Shown here: one piece after another, positions 1-48,700 of the stretch
Layout: each line of letters begins with the position of its first letter
Position numbering within the stretch: position 1 is the first letter of the stretch
Assembly: GCA_014607495.2 (NCBI GenBank)
Contig: CP053173.1
Span: forward strand, 310,001 to 374,000
Reading direction: 5' to 3'
DNA length: 64,000 bases
Origin: Carposina sasakii
Taxonomy: Eukaryota > Arthropoda > Insecta > Lepidoptera > Carposinidae
The notes under the pieces: model-generated
What the model was told of the DNA's origin: nothing
The model's database searches: none
Seen by the model: only the letters and a program-made list of their open reading frames with translations
Position numbers and translations under genes: made by a program

Positions 1-3000
1 ACCAGTCAAAAAGAGTCTACTCGCTATCTCCCTTATCCTTTATCAAAATGACGGAGATAGAATATAGGTCAAGGTCTAGGTTCGTGGGATATCACTAACA
101 CGATATCGCCAAGACTGCCTCAGGATTGAAGAAAGGAAGATTGCTTTTATATCAAACTGCTCAAGCAAAGCAGTAATGCTTGCAGTGTTTTTAAATTATT
201 TTTTACCTTACGTGAACTGCCTAATTTGTGGATAGTTTAAATTTGTAACATTCACAAGTTAACTAACGATACATTAGGCTAGTAAGAGGTGCAAGGTGTT
301 AAATATTCTTAGTTATGCATCTCTTACTTTATGAGACTAAATACCTAAGCTCCTATTTCAGAATTGACTGAACTCACGGCCATTGCTTAAAAATATGTGT
401 AACATCTGGCATTTAGTCCTGCATTATACTTAGTCCTCCATTTTTATATACTTCGGTACTTTTTCAGGAAATAGTAAAGACAGTAGGTATCAGTATCACA
501 ACATAAAGGATACATCGATATATACATCCATCGGGGATTCCCCGACTAAAATGCAGCGACATTGCAGTAAGACGGATATTATAAGTTTTGTCCACATCAT
601 AAAAAATATATAAAAGCATAGACAACACAGCGCATGCGTCAAGGGGTTTCCATGCAGAATGATTTATGCATATGCATGCAAGCTTATATACTGGCCCGCG
701 TATTTTCAATACATAAACATAGTAGAATATCGGTATATAAATTTTATAATATAGTGTAATGTAAGAAAATAAGCGTTCAGGATAAAGCATTGTCGACAGC
801 AAGTGGGATAGAAATACGGATATATAGATTGTAAGTAGAGACAGAGTAAAGAGTCGGACGGACAAAACAAAAAAATGTTAACATAAAAAAAAATGTAAAA
901 AAAACTAAGACGTGAGTGAGTCTTGGTTCCGTGTAGAGTCTTACAGCTTGGTCGGTAGACGTCTTGCTGTAGGGCACAGGAATCAAACGCTCCTGTAACT
1001 CGCCACCTATGACCTTCCGGGTGCAATTGGGTATTCATGGAAAAGAAAAATAAAAACGAGAACATGAAACAAAAGATTCACGACACGAGACGGCTGGTCG
1101 CAGTCGCGAAGCTTCGAGAAACATTTAGATACACGGCTGTGATTGGCAGGACGCTACTCCGAAATGTGAGGGTAGCTTCACAACAAACTTGAAATTTTAT
1201 TAAAATTTTACCAATATTTGATTTCCTTTGAACCTGGTCAAGGAAAATAAAAAAAGCACATCAAATGAAAACCGATTCAACTTGCAAGCATTTTTAGTTA
1301 ATTATTAAATAGTTATACCATCCTCTGGAAGAAAATGATTTCACTATTTAATAAATTGCGAGAAATTAGGTCACAGAATCAGTTGATTGTTTTTACTAAC
1401 AATAGGAATAATAAATTTCGGAATAACGTTAGACCATTAAGTGAAAGTACTTTCACAAACAGAGTGTACCAGAAAATAGAAGTTTAAAGGGGGTTGTCGA
1501 AGCATGTGCCTCGCGTAGCAAAGGACAGATTTTAGGAAGAAGTTAACAAATAAATACATAGTAATAAAATAAATACGCAGGGTTATCCTAATACCTTAAG
1601 AAGCACATTCATGGGTTGTGCACTTATCATCTAATTCCATACTCTTTCCAGGGCTCCATTATACATCTATTTTCGTTTAAAATCAAAATAAAACATTTAA
1701 AATATACAGAAATAAATACCTACTATCCGCATCGGTTTCGAAACACATAACATTGTTGTACCTAATGTTATTTCGTTCGAAAATACTTTTTTTTTTGTAT
1801 GTGCGCGTGTTTGTGTGTATGTAGTTGAGTTCTGACACACGGACACTCTGTGTGTTGCTATCATCTGATAATTTACATGCGAACTGTATCTATTGAAGCA
1901 CATACATATGTTTCTCGACGGAGTTGCTCACATACCCGATTATATCATTATCATACATATCTACAACGAGTGGACCTAATCTACAAACATCTACGAAATA
2001 AACAAGCGACATGAGCTTTGTGAGAGAGGCAACTAAATGTGATTCTACCTATACTAACATACAAGATTATTTTATCTATTTTAATATGATTTATTTTTAA
2101 TATATAATAAGTACATATTAGCGTAACATTGAAGTAGAAGCACAGCGTCTAACACAACATATCTATATACACGTCAATGCATACATATTACACATAACAT
2201 GTATACAGTGACATATATGTACTGAAGTATATACATCTAGTTACATAGCGTGGCTAAGCAAGTCTAACATATATCTAGATAGACCGCACGACATTAACTT
2301 GGCCCATGTTGGCCAGGCCTGGACAAACAATGGGACCAACATCAACACACAGCGTCGAAGGCCCGTTACCTTATAAAGTCGGCTCCCCAGCATTCGTAGC
2401 ACAGTTGGGTGAAATGAAAGTTACTTTGGAGTATAGGTACTTTATTACTAAATTTTAAAGAGACAAGAAGCTTTAGAAATAACGAATTAATAGACAGTTT
2501 CAGTTTATACCAAGTTATACAGCAGGAAATCATGCGCGCTATGGTTTAAGAAAGTGATTTAGATTGACGACTAAGAGTATTCGGCGTGTACGAAAAACCA
2601 CTAGTAAGCGTCATTATTTAAATTTTCGAAAGTTCCGAAGAGGTTTATTATTATTATTTAACACTAAGTTGGTGTACACCAAGACATGAAGTATTTATTA
2701 AACTCTTTAAATATAATGTGTATACTCTAACTAAACCTTAACATTCATGTATGTAGCAGGCAAATATTAAAGTTCGACTACACGAAGTGCAATAAAGACA
2801 AAATTTTTGGAATCAGTACAGTAATATAATTATTTATATTTAGCATATAATGCTATAATCTACTTAACATATTTTAAATTACTATAACACGAAAATAGTT
2901 TGATAGTTAAATTTGCTTGAGATAGATTATATTAGAGAAGATTGCACCTAAATATTATACTTATAAACTAGAAAGAAATCATAGAAAAAGAAACAAAAAA

Positions 3001-6000
3001 TACAAGATGGAAGACCAGAATATATAGTGTAGTGTATATGAAGAGGGTACGAAAAGGATATTTTGAAAAATTGCTAAAAATATATTGATCCATAAAAATA
3101 CATAGAGATATTGAAGAAATCCCTGAGTTGTTAAACCGTTTCTCGTCGCATGCAAACTAACTTAACCTTTATACACTATTGCATTCAAATGCAGTAGCAT
3201 GGCACTACCAACATCATCTAGGTAAAAAAAAACCAGTAATACAAAATTTATCAAACCAGCATACTAGCAATGTGAGACACTGTGTTGGAACATACAGAAA
3301 ATCTCCAATACTACTAGGTCAACACATTTAGCTTCTATAACATATAGAGGTTAAAATCTAACATGTACACCATCCCAGGATTTCAAACAGATATTTGCAT
3401 TCTTAGTTTTAAAAAACGAAAAAAAAAAAAACATAACAAGCAAATTTAAATATCAACTTCGTTTAGAACGTTTATAAAAGCACTTGAGTAGCACAAATTG
3501 TGTATTTTGTATTTTTTTCATTTTTTATAATATAAAAATGGCACATGAATTTTCAGTATTATTATATATATATTTTTTAAACTTTATTTGGTAGTTTACA
3601 AAACACACAACAACGTTTAATTATGTATATTCATCACGAAAAAAAATTGTATTATGAAAAATATTTACACAAAAACCAACTGTCGTTTGTTACCTTTTAT
3701 AAAAATAAATATAAATTAGAAAAAATCTTGTATATTATAATATTGATTATAAAACAGATTTTTCTGGTATAAATCTAATATAGTCAATCTAAATAAAGTG
3801 CACCATAGTCACGTAAGTTAACTATAATAAGTTTCATGCGAGTTTCTCTAATATTTTGTCTTAATTCTACTTTAAACTCTTAAATTACTCACTGGTTATT
3901 TTACTATATTTTAAAGTAAATTTTAGAAATTTTTGTTCGAGGAAAATTCTTACGACACGCGATATTATACTCTCGTCCGTTTCAAATGGCAGTTATATTA
4001 ATATATCCTCCTAAGTAAACTATCGTTGTAGTCGAAGGTGTTTGTTTCTTGTTTTTTTTTTTGAGTTTTAGCATATTTTTTGGTGTTTTTTATTCATCAC
4101 TTTGATGAGATACAGGGCTGAGGGCGGGCAGAGAGCTCCCGCCGGATTGCACGCTGATCCTCCGGTGCTCGGCCAAATAATTATTGACAAATATCCGGCG
4201 GCCGGCCAATATGTCTGCCTTTTGCTGTAAAACAACAGGACGGACAAGTCAGAAGCCGTCCGCGGCGCCACCTGGCGGCCGGCTAACAAAACTGCTTCGA
4301 CGTCGATCCAGTAAGGACAGGGGGCAGAGATGTTCCAAAACCAAAAAAGGGAAACTAATAAATTGGATTCATAATAAATTCTTAATTCAAATAATTGGTT
4401 CTTAAAATTTTATATTTTTAGTAGCATCAGTTTTGATTGTAGAACATCTGAAGCTACTAAGAAGTGAAATTATTGTATAAAAGGGATATAGAAAGCAGTT
4501 TCGTTAATCGTGACTAACTTTAACAAGGATAGGGGGCATTCACACTAGCGGGTCAGGGCAATCGAGGGCATCCAATAGCAGTAAATACTAAAATAAAATA
4601 AAAAAATTGGGAATTTAAAATTACCGTGTCGGAAACTACTACTACGCAGAAATAGAAAAAATCCGGTATGTGAGCTACTTCGCGTTGTTTTTGGTTTACC
4701 TTATTTTTGGAGAATGGCGAATCTCATATAGAGGTAAAATAAAAATATCGACTTGAAATAAATACTTTTATTGAAATGAGTTTTGTAATATTATTCAACT
4801 GGTCATTTTATAGTGCCGGTTAACGATGTAACTTAAGAAATAAAATAAAAATATTTTGTTACACTAAAAATAAAAATAAATTATAACGAAATACGAAACC
4901 AACTTATCAAATAAGTACATACACAACCGTGTTTATTCAAGTAAGTGATGAAAGCTTACACTTTAATAAAAATTAATTGAAAATGAAATATTGGTAGGTA
5001 CTTATTTTCTACTTTTGGTGTAATAGTGGAGATTAATTATATACTTTTTTTTATTGATTATGTTAACTACAAAGTGTTAGGGTTTGTTAAGTTACGTGGT
5101 TAAAAATATAATATTTTACTCAATTTATAATTTCTATCTACTGAAAAACAGATACAATTCGGATACAAAACCCTTCGAGAAACTGATAATATAAAGGTAA
5201 GTGTACTTAAAAACTTTGCATTAAAAATATTATCAGATGCTCTTACAGCTGTTTAAAAAGTACAAATTGTGCATACTCACTTACAACGTGTATACATGCA
5301 TGCAAAACACTGTAACATAAGCATAAAAACACTTTAAATGCGAAGCAAAACTTTAAATAATAAAAAAAAACAACATTTGTACCAAATTATACACTTTCAT
5401 AAGATACACAAAACTTACAGACTACACGAGCGGCCATTTTGGAATAAATTCAAAATGGCGACTCGTTCTCACCGTGAAAGATATGACTTATCGAATGTGG
5501 AATTTAAAAAATTACATATATATATATTAATGACAATGTTCGATAAGTCATTAGCCGAGACCGCTGTCAAATGTCAGCCATCGTGCAGACATGAGTTTCC
5601 CATGCTCTATCTAATACGCGACATCTGTGTACTCAACTCTAATAGACGGAGACAGGCAGAGTCGGCGGACCATAGTGCAACCACTGCTAAGAAAAACTGC
5701 GAATTGGTCGTTGGATACAAGAATTTTTTGCCAATAGGATAATAAGGTTTATTTTTACTTTACTTTTATAGTATATCCGAGTCTATAATATTATGCTTTC
5801 TAGTAGCATAGGTACTATATTGGGTCATGTATAGTTACATCCACGTCTCTGCCTGCCGATGTACAGTGGTCCCGTACCTACACCTCCGACAGACATACTT
5901 ACAGCACACCTATGCAGTTAGACCTACACTTACCGTCAACATCTGAAAAGAGCGATTTATCTAAGACTGGCGGCCCCCACCATAACTACACGTTGCGAAT

Positions 6001-7009
6001 AAAATACTATGCAGTTTGCTTGAAAATTTATTAAATGTAAATATTTCGTCGTAACAATGTAAAGTCATACATATTGTTAGCTCTGTCCCGATTAGATGTG
6101 ACGTGTCTCATTCATACTAAACTTTAGGCGTAATATACTTAAAAATATTTAAGTTAGATCCATAATTTTTTAAAAGTAAATAGTGATTTCAGTTAACATA
6201 TACCCGATTGTGGTAAATAAAATTTGTGTCCCAAACTTTGGAGTCGAGGAAAAAGTGGTCCCAAAATTTATTATGAAACAAAACACACGAGCTGACGAGT
6301 AAAGTATCTCCGAAATCTCTTTACAATAGAATCAAGATCGTCATAACAAACTACTTATACAAAAAGCTAGTGAGAGTTGAAAAATTTTAAAAGTTATAAT
6401 TTTTAGATAAAATTTTAAAATCTCTAATAGTCACTAAGTTGCATTATTTTTAGAGGAGTTTCTTCATAATAGCTATACAAAAAATATCACTGCTCCGATA
6501 TACATATACGAGACGTTACGTTTTGTTCACCTTATGTACATATATTTTATCGTCTCGAGCTCGCAGTGGTACACTTTAGCCGATCGGCGGAGAGGTTTCG
6601 TAAAACTACTACATACATCCTACGTACGAAAAGGGGTCCCGAGATTAAGATATGCGCCATCGTCAACTATTAATATACTCAAACACTGTACTATTGAAAC
6701 ATTAACATTACGAAACATCAACAGGTTTACATAAACGCACGAGGCAGGCACGATTCGGTCTAGGAGCCCAAGATCGGACCTCCATCCTACTACGTAGTTT
6801 ATTGCTATCGGCTACCTAGGTACTAAATTCAACACTTATTAGAGAACCTTAAAAATCTAGTTTTAAGACTCAAAGTTTAACCGTTAAAGCGTAAACATAA
6901 AAAAGGGCGAGAAGCGTCGAGGGACGATTATGCGTTAAGTACTATCGTCGAAATGAGGGGTTTGGGTTAACAGTATAGAGTCACTGCGCAGGCGGCCGGG
7001 TGCAGGGCG
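1..7009. other. PMCA 3' UTR and downstream noncoding sequence
   Basis: No credible gene was recognised on either strand. The sequence is AT-rich with long A/T runs. Exceptions are short GC-richer islands at about 4120-4330 (with the GGCGGCCGG core), 5430-5700, 5850-5990 and 6540-6800. They may be structured or conserved parts of a long 3' UTR. An 11-base inverted repeat (gacttatcgaa) lies at about 5485-5550. Confidence 0.5.
6798..6803 (-). terminator. Possible poly(A) signal AATAAA
   Basis: AATAAA on the minus strand, 207 bases after the PMCA stop. It is one of several AATAAA or ATTAAA hexamers in this AT-rich region, so use is unproven and longer 3' ends are equally possible. Confidence 0.2.
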
Positions 7010-41602
<34,593 letters not shown>

Positions 41603-41823
41603 CTGGAACAAATAAATGCTGGATTAGTTTTTTGTAACTGGAGTAAGTATAAGCAAATCAAGAACAGTGACGAATCAAGAACATACATGAGATAAAATAA
41701 GTATATCGCGTATATTATCAAAGGTTGAAGAATAATTCCACGTATTTCTTGCCTTTTATTATACTTTGGCTACTTCATTTGTCAGAATATATGCTGTGCC
41801 ACGGGTGAAACTATAATATTATA

Positions 41824-42239
41824 CAGGGTGTGGGTGACAGCCAGGCAAATGTTGAACAAGTACCATTGTGTTGAGTTATACGACAGTGTTATTACTAGCA
41901 GGAAATGTTTTTTTGATTTGATTATCAGTCATCTTTCCTCTCCGCGCCAATTGTATCGGGTGATTCTGTGACTAATTAAATGGGCTTATTTGTTATTTTG
42001 TGAAACATTACTGTTTTTTGATCACCTGTGACCCTCCATTAGGGTTGATCAGTTATTTAAACTATTTAGATGGCGAGTTTTTTTTGAAAATAATCTTTTA
42101 GTTAATATTTTATTTTTAAGTCATTATCTAAGCCCTAATTAAACGAACTAAAGTATTATTTTACTGAAAATATAAAAATTTACGAATCATGGTCTGAAGT
42201 CATGGTATTAATATTTGCCTGGCTGTCACAAACACCCTG
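41824..42239. mobile_element. MITE with CAGGGTGTGGGTGACAGCC ends, 416 bp
   Basis: Terminal repeats cagggtgtgggtgacagcca / tggctgtcacaaacaccctg with TATA on both sides. Relative of 26300-26762, with many internal differences and deletions. Confidence 0.85.
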
Positions 42240-42627
42240 TATACCAATAGTCTACGGATTATATGAACCATCAAAATAATGTAATAGTATCCTCCGAATA
42301 TCAAAGAAACAAAACGTCAAGGTTAAAATGAAAATTCCACGAATGTCAACAACCTATTACATTAAACTGAACAAGACTTTTAAAACAGACTTGAAGTTTC
42401 CTCGCGAAGTGTCTCTATAATTACCAAAACAAACGCTTAACTACTGTTGCCCACCTTTGAAGTACAAAACTGTGCTGGGGCGTGTCAAAATTAGAATTCT
42501 CGTGTTACCAAGTTCATAGTACTATGTTGGATATTCAACATTGAATCATAATATTTTATTTGTGCCAATCTATAATTTAATATTTATACTTCATCCGAAA
42601 ATTTCAAAATTCGTCATCCGAGTAATT

Positions 42628-42701
42628 GACCCGGTGGCTCAGTGGTGAGAGCGCTGGCAATGCGGAATGCAGAGGTCGTGGGTTCGATTCACATCCGGGG
42701 T
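42628..42701 (+). tRNA. tRNA-like sequence (pseudogene or SINE head)
   Basis: A-box-like tggctcagtggtgagagcg, D-stem gctc/gagc, B-box ggttcgattc. A 7-bp acceptor stem can form with one mismatch and one wobble (gacccgg / ccggggt). The anticodon arm does not pair properly and the T-stem has a mismatch, so this is not a functional tRNA as far as I can see. Confidence 0.5.
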
Positions 42702-42719
42702 TTCCATTTCTTTATTCAT

Positions 42720-45700
42720 TTATTCATAATTTTATAATTTATACTTCAGTTTAGAATCTTCCGCTATGTGGGAAAGGAAAACAATAATTTAAATATTTTT
42801 CATCCAAATAAGCAAATTATCGTATTAAATGGAGATCTGTAGTCTAGTAGATGTATGTATTATATTACAAAAATTACTATGCACTACAAAGTGTATAGGT
42901 TGTATGATAAGTAAATCATATAATCTTATAGAAATAGATCTGAATAGCTATGACAGATAAATGTAAAGAAACCTATAAAACAGATTTACATAAATCTGTG
43001 GAGGATTAAACTGTAGCAGTAAAAGAGGAAAGACTATTTCTCTTCGATGACTTCGACAAAACATTCCTTGTTTCAGTTTAATCGTACTAAACTATTTCTG
43101 ATACTATTCAAATAGCGTACAGTAACCGTTTCTCTTTTGATGTTATTTATTATTTTTCTCATTACTCATGGAAGTTTATATTGATTGTAGTTACGTCATT
43201 ACGTACCGGTTTTATTATCTGCTTTTTATGTTGGCACGCTTGTTTCTCGTATGTATTTTTAAGTTCAACTATAATATAAAAAAGTATATTCTGTTATGGC
43301 TTTAATACCGTGATGATAAGTTATGTATTTGTTACTTCAGCTTCATTAAATATACTTGTAAATTAATAATTTTGTTCTGCTGCATATGTACCTATTTAAC
43401 ATTCTTATAGCGAGTCATCATTAGTTAGTCATCATGATAATCGGTATATTTAGTTTTGAATATTCGTTATCGGTACGTCACTCAAAAATGACAAAGAAGT
43501 AAAGTGTGCTCACTTTAATCGTGAGCGTGACACAAAAACTCCTAAAAATAATGTTTTATTCCAAACCAGAGCGGAGTATAATGTGTTTCAAATTGGTGCT
43601 ACAACACCATTATCATCCATTAGGAAGGGGAGAGGCATTGAAATTAAAAGAAATGAAAATATCAAAACAAAGCCATTCGTCTTCGTAATAAAGTTAGAAG
43701 GCCGTATTTGTACCGTACACATAAATATTTTCCCGCTGCTGAGACACACAGGTAGGAAGAAATTTAGATATAAGATCGAATATGAGAAAATCCAAAATAT
43801 ACTTTGCGATGCAATAATGTACGTGTAGCGATAAACATGCCAGATAGTCATGAAAATAATCTAGGTATTACGGGTAAATCTTCACGATTGCAGCACAACC
43901 TACTGTATCCAACGGTTAATCTAAACCTCCTTTGAAATCACTCACTTCATCGAAATTTATTCAGCGGTTCTGAGTTTACACAGAAAATATAAGTTGTTAA
44001 TTATACCTACCTACTCGTACATACATAAAATCCGGACGAATTCCTATTTGCAAAGTTGGATCCATGCAATATGTCAGAACAGAAAACACAATAAAAGATG
44101 CAACTTTATAACATTTCATTGTTGCAAATATCAACAACTCAGAATACGAATGAACTTCAGACATTGTAGACACCTATTATGTAGTAGATGTTAGACTCAA
44201 TACAATACCAGCTGAAGACATACTCGTTAACATAGAAAAATGTTATACAAAAACACGACTCCATTTCCGCGAGTCCGCATCTTACGAGTCAATGGTGAAT
44301 TCATTAGTCCGTGTTTCTTAAAAAAAGAAAAGTCCGCCATTCCTCGCCCCTTATGAATATTTATCAACAGTGTAAAAAGTTGGAAGCGTACGTATAAACT
44401 TAACGGATTGCACGATAGCAGGTTTTTCATTCAAGACTTCTGGTTAGGTGCGTCCATGAAATAGCTTTGCATGGTGACTTAATTTAAATGCTGAATTTGG
44501 CCTTGCAAGTTTTTGATCACTTTACTGTTCAGCTTCATTGACGGTCAATATTTTCGTCAAGTTTATGATATATTTATTATTTATCGTACTTAGAAACTGC
44601 AAATCTATCATTAGGTAGGTAGTTAATATTTCATGGGACAGATAGGTGATAATCATAATATGATAATAATAAAATCAGTAGGTAATCTAAACTTGGTTTA
44701 AATCCTGAAGGCTGTTTGTGAAAAACTATATATGTGAAATAAATAACATCATAGCAACTACGTACAAACTGGTTTCCTATCGCGACTATTAGTTGTCTAT
44801 GCTCATGATCATGAGTCTCATTCAGGAAGGGTAAAACCGCGAGATCTAGTTAAAAAAACTATTTTTCCATGTAAACGACACTAAACCACTGGACAACACG
44901 CACAATATTAATTTAGCTCGTGTAATTAGGATTTCGCTGCAATCCAGGTCGATTCAGCGAACAGGCATGCTGCTTCCGTCGGTGACCTCTGCACTTTCAG
45001 GTGAGATTCAGGTTATACGCGCGCTCTGAATTAATGAAATGCCTTTTGACATCTATATGAAGAAATATATGAACAAACGCGCATAAAAGAATTTCGTGAA
45101 ACGCAAAGAAACAATTCCCGATGAAGATGAAGAAAAAAACGAAATGCATTAATATGAAACAGGCGAGGGCGAGTAAGGCAAGAGAAATAAACGTTTCAAG
45201 GTGTTTATGGTGTTTACATAACCTGATAATTTGTCAAATAAATAAGTTTTTATTGTGCAAGCGAAGTGCTTAAGGGTGGATAACTTCATACCTTCATCGC
45301 TGTAGGAAAATTAGGATGTCTTTTGTGAGGAAAAATGGTGTACTTACACTATACGATAAATATTACCTAAAAATTCATAATATAGGATAACTTATCTTTA
45401 TCTAAAGTACTAGTACTAAATAGAACAATTTAGAATTTAAAAAATCGTCTTACATATTGGCCGCTATAATCTTTATATAATTGGAATTATGATTAACCTC
45501 ATAAGCTTATAGCATTCATAAAACGGCTTTGCACTAAATTCTTTCTAACGCGCTCTCACTCATAAACTGTGAAAACATTGTCGATTTAAGGAAAATTTTC
45601 TTCAACGATGTCGCAAGTCATTTCAGACAGTATATCAAAAAAGTTATGAAAATAAAAAAATCCCATTATATTAGTTTTTATCCTTAATGCATTCCCATTT

Positions 45701-48700
45701 TAATAATGGTTACGATCTTTCCGAATGAACTTTTTCATTTCCGCGAAGACGAGTCACAGAGTGAGTAAGCAAGTTGATTCACTCTACGATATTTATTTAT
45801 ACTATGGTATTATGTAAGTTGGCGACCTTGCAGGTAGGCCGAGCGTATGCATTATCGATCCTGACTCGCCTAATTTACTCGAATAATTCACACGTTTACC
45901 GATTTATATTTAATCTGGAATATCGATTGGAAATAAATTCGATAATTTGTGGGTACATGGGTCAAGCATTTCTCATGTCACTTCACTATCAGACAGTGTG
46001 TTTGAATATTGAGTCGACTGGATAATGATCAGAAAATACAGTAAGTTAAGGGAAGTTAAGTTTGATAGTAATCGTATCGTATAGGTATTATTGAAGTACT
46101 TACTATTACTGCAATCGATAACGAATTGTGTAATATGCATTTAAACAGATAGGAAGTCTGTAGGTAATGTACGTAGTCTCTCAATGACCCAATGATAACA
46201 GACTAATTAGATAGCGAAAAGACAAAGTTAAATTCTCAATACGAGTACATACACTATCCAAGATAAATGAATTAAACTATAAAATCGCCGAATTAAAAAT
46301 ACTTTCACATCAGACGAATACATAAAAATTCAATGTTAAAATGCACGTATACTACGAAGTTGTAAAAAACCTATTTAGTTCTACAAACAGGAAGAGAAAA
46401 AATAGACCGGTAATATATTGCGGGGAATCTATGAAAGAAATTTACTATTGGAAATATGTAAATAAATACAGACGTAGTGAGAATAAGAAAAATGAGGTAT
46501 ATTCGAGAAAATTATAAGTAGGGATTAGGGACAGACTCCAAGAAGACTCTATTACTTTTTAACAAGCATTTGCATACAATTTTAAAATAGTATGTTTGGT
46601 AATCGCCTTAGGATTAAATGGACCACGCTTTCGCATTTTCCCGTCGCCCTAATATCCTTTTCTATCGCTCAGAACAAAGACCTTAAAATCTACACGTGGG
46701 CCGCTTCATAAAAGGTTACTTATCTCGTTATTGATCATTTAATATGTTTCCAATACTTTCAATTAAACCAGGTCCAACGCTGGCGAGATTGGCTCCAATA
46801 GTTGGACCTCACCAGTAAAGCATATACACGGCTCAAATTCAATTTTGTCGATATACTTTGGCCCTAAATTGATTCCAACGCTATAAACGTCCATGGTCAG
46901 ACAGGTTATTTTTCAAGGCTTATTAACTTGAAAATACAATTATACGTTCAGGTAGGTAATAAATGACAAAAAAGCAAAATGTTTATTTGACTCGTGTGAA
47001 TGTACTGGTTGAACAAATGGCTATGATTAATTTACTAACGTCACTAATATTAGGTACATTTAGATTGAATTTTGTTGTGATTTTTGTATCATTAACCTTA
47101 CAACTTTTCAGTGTATTTCAGTATAACTATAATGGGTCAAGTATAACTTAATGGGTTTGTACTTTGAAGTATAAGTGTATTGCAATAAAAAACCCTCTTC
47201 AGCTGATAAATAAAAACTTTTGAAATTGAATGGAAAATATTAGCTACTAACATCATATTTTAGCAGGCGTATGTAAAATTCCGGTTATTAATTGTAAAAG
47301 CCTAAAAGGGCAATGATTTTCAGAATATGCAAATGTAGAGGTCGCAAGAACAAAACTATTATGGTGTAAGTACCTATATGTCTGAAGAATGGAGTTCATA
47401 GCACAAGTTTTTTTGCAAACTCTTAATGCAAGTGGTGCTTATTGTTTAGCTTCAATAAAAAACAACTTCACATCGCAATCAAATATTTCGCGTAGGTAAA
47501 TGCTCCGTACGAGTATAGGTACAGTTCTGAGTTCTGAAAGAAATTTACGTGAAAAAAAAACGTTTGTTTTTGTAGTAAATGCAGGACGTGTGTACTTGCT
47601 CACAAGTTTTCATTTGATATGAGTTAAAAAAACAAGGGTAAAATACGTGTTTATTAAAATTTATCGGGGCAATGATTCCTCTTGGTCATACAGAACGATT
47701 TAAACGATAAAAACCGTTTGTTTATGCCATATTTAAGCGTAAAAGTAAGCACATCAGCGTCGCTGTTTAAAATTTTAATGCATGCATTTTACGTTTCAAT
47801 AATATAATGTTTGTGAAAATAAATAATAATAAAAGATGCTAATCCGACAAAGTCAATGACTGACTAAATGCCTACGTCACACACAAAGTGTTTGATTGAT
47901 TTTTGATTTTAAAAATTCATTTATTCACAAGATATATAAACAAGTTGTACATAGCAAGACACAGTCAAGGGTATACAATATGAAATATAACATACCTTCC
48001 AGGCTGTCACACCTATCAAGGAAGACTTATAGCACTATCACTATTTACAACATATTTTCAATTTTTAAAGACAAATTATAAGCTTGTTGTATGTACACTT
48101 TGGATAGTAGCACATATATAATTTCCTTGACACAAGTGTAAATCCATAAACAATTACCTACCGACGCAATCACGGCTCTAATGCATCTTAAGGAATATGA
48201 TGTGTTTAATAAACATGTGCTTGAAAATATTGGGATATAATAATATGTGATTTCAAAAGATGTCTAAATTGAAGATAATGACACCGCTAAACAACACGCT
48301 TGACATACTGTAAAACTAACAATCTTATAACTCATTCAACGTAAAATATATGAATTGATTTATCTACAAGTGAAGTACCGCATGACATATTGGATGGGCA
48401 TGAAGCCCTTAACAAAAACGTCTATCGGAATTTTAAAATAAACCACACTATGGGAAGCGTCCATGACCTCCACACGTAACATTTTGACCTTCGGTGAAAC
48501 AAAAACCTTTCGGGGCCGAACTTTAATGAAGTGGAACATTAGATATCAATATTAAAAGAAATGGAAAATGCAAAAATATTATCCTTTTATCGCAAGGTAT
48601 CAAGTCTATAATAAATACCAAACTATATCTTAAAATATTTAATACAGTGAAGGAGCTGAGAAAGAAAACTGATCTCGGTATTCAGTAGGTATCTTTAACG

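Noticed and set aside
464..1065. Two overlapping open frames of 119-133 codons, minus strand
   Set aside because: Tyrosine/phenylalanine/isoleucine-rich translations of AT-rich DNA, typical chance frames.
5338..5742. 134-codon plus-strand open frame with a good-looking internal ATG at 5455
   Set aside because: No recognisable domain, begins in an A-rich stretch, and lies in the probable PMCA 3' UTR. Kept only as a GC-richer island.
42628..42701. Functional tRNA gene
   Set aside because: A and B boxes are good but the anticodon arm cannot pair and the acceptor and T stems have mismatches. Listed as tRNA-like only.
45285..45320. Possible minus-strand microexon ending in gatgaag before gtatga
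   Set aside because: Only eight bases after the acceptor, and the wider frame contains a stop. It does not resemble the family N-terminus.
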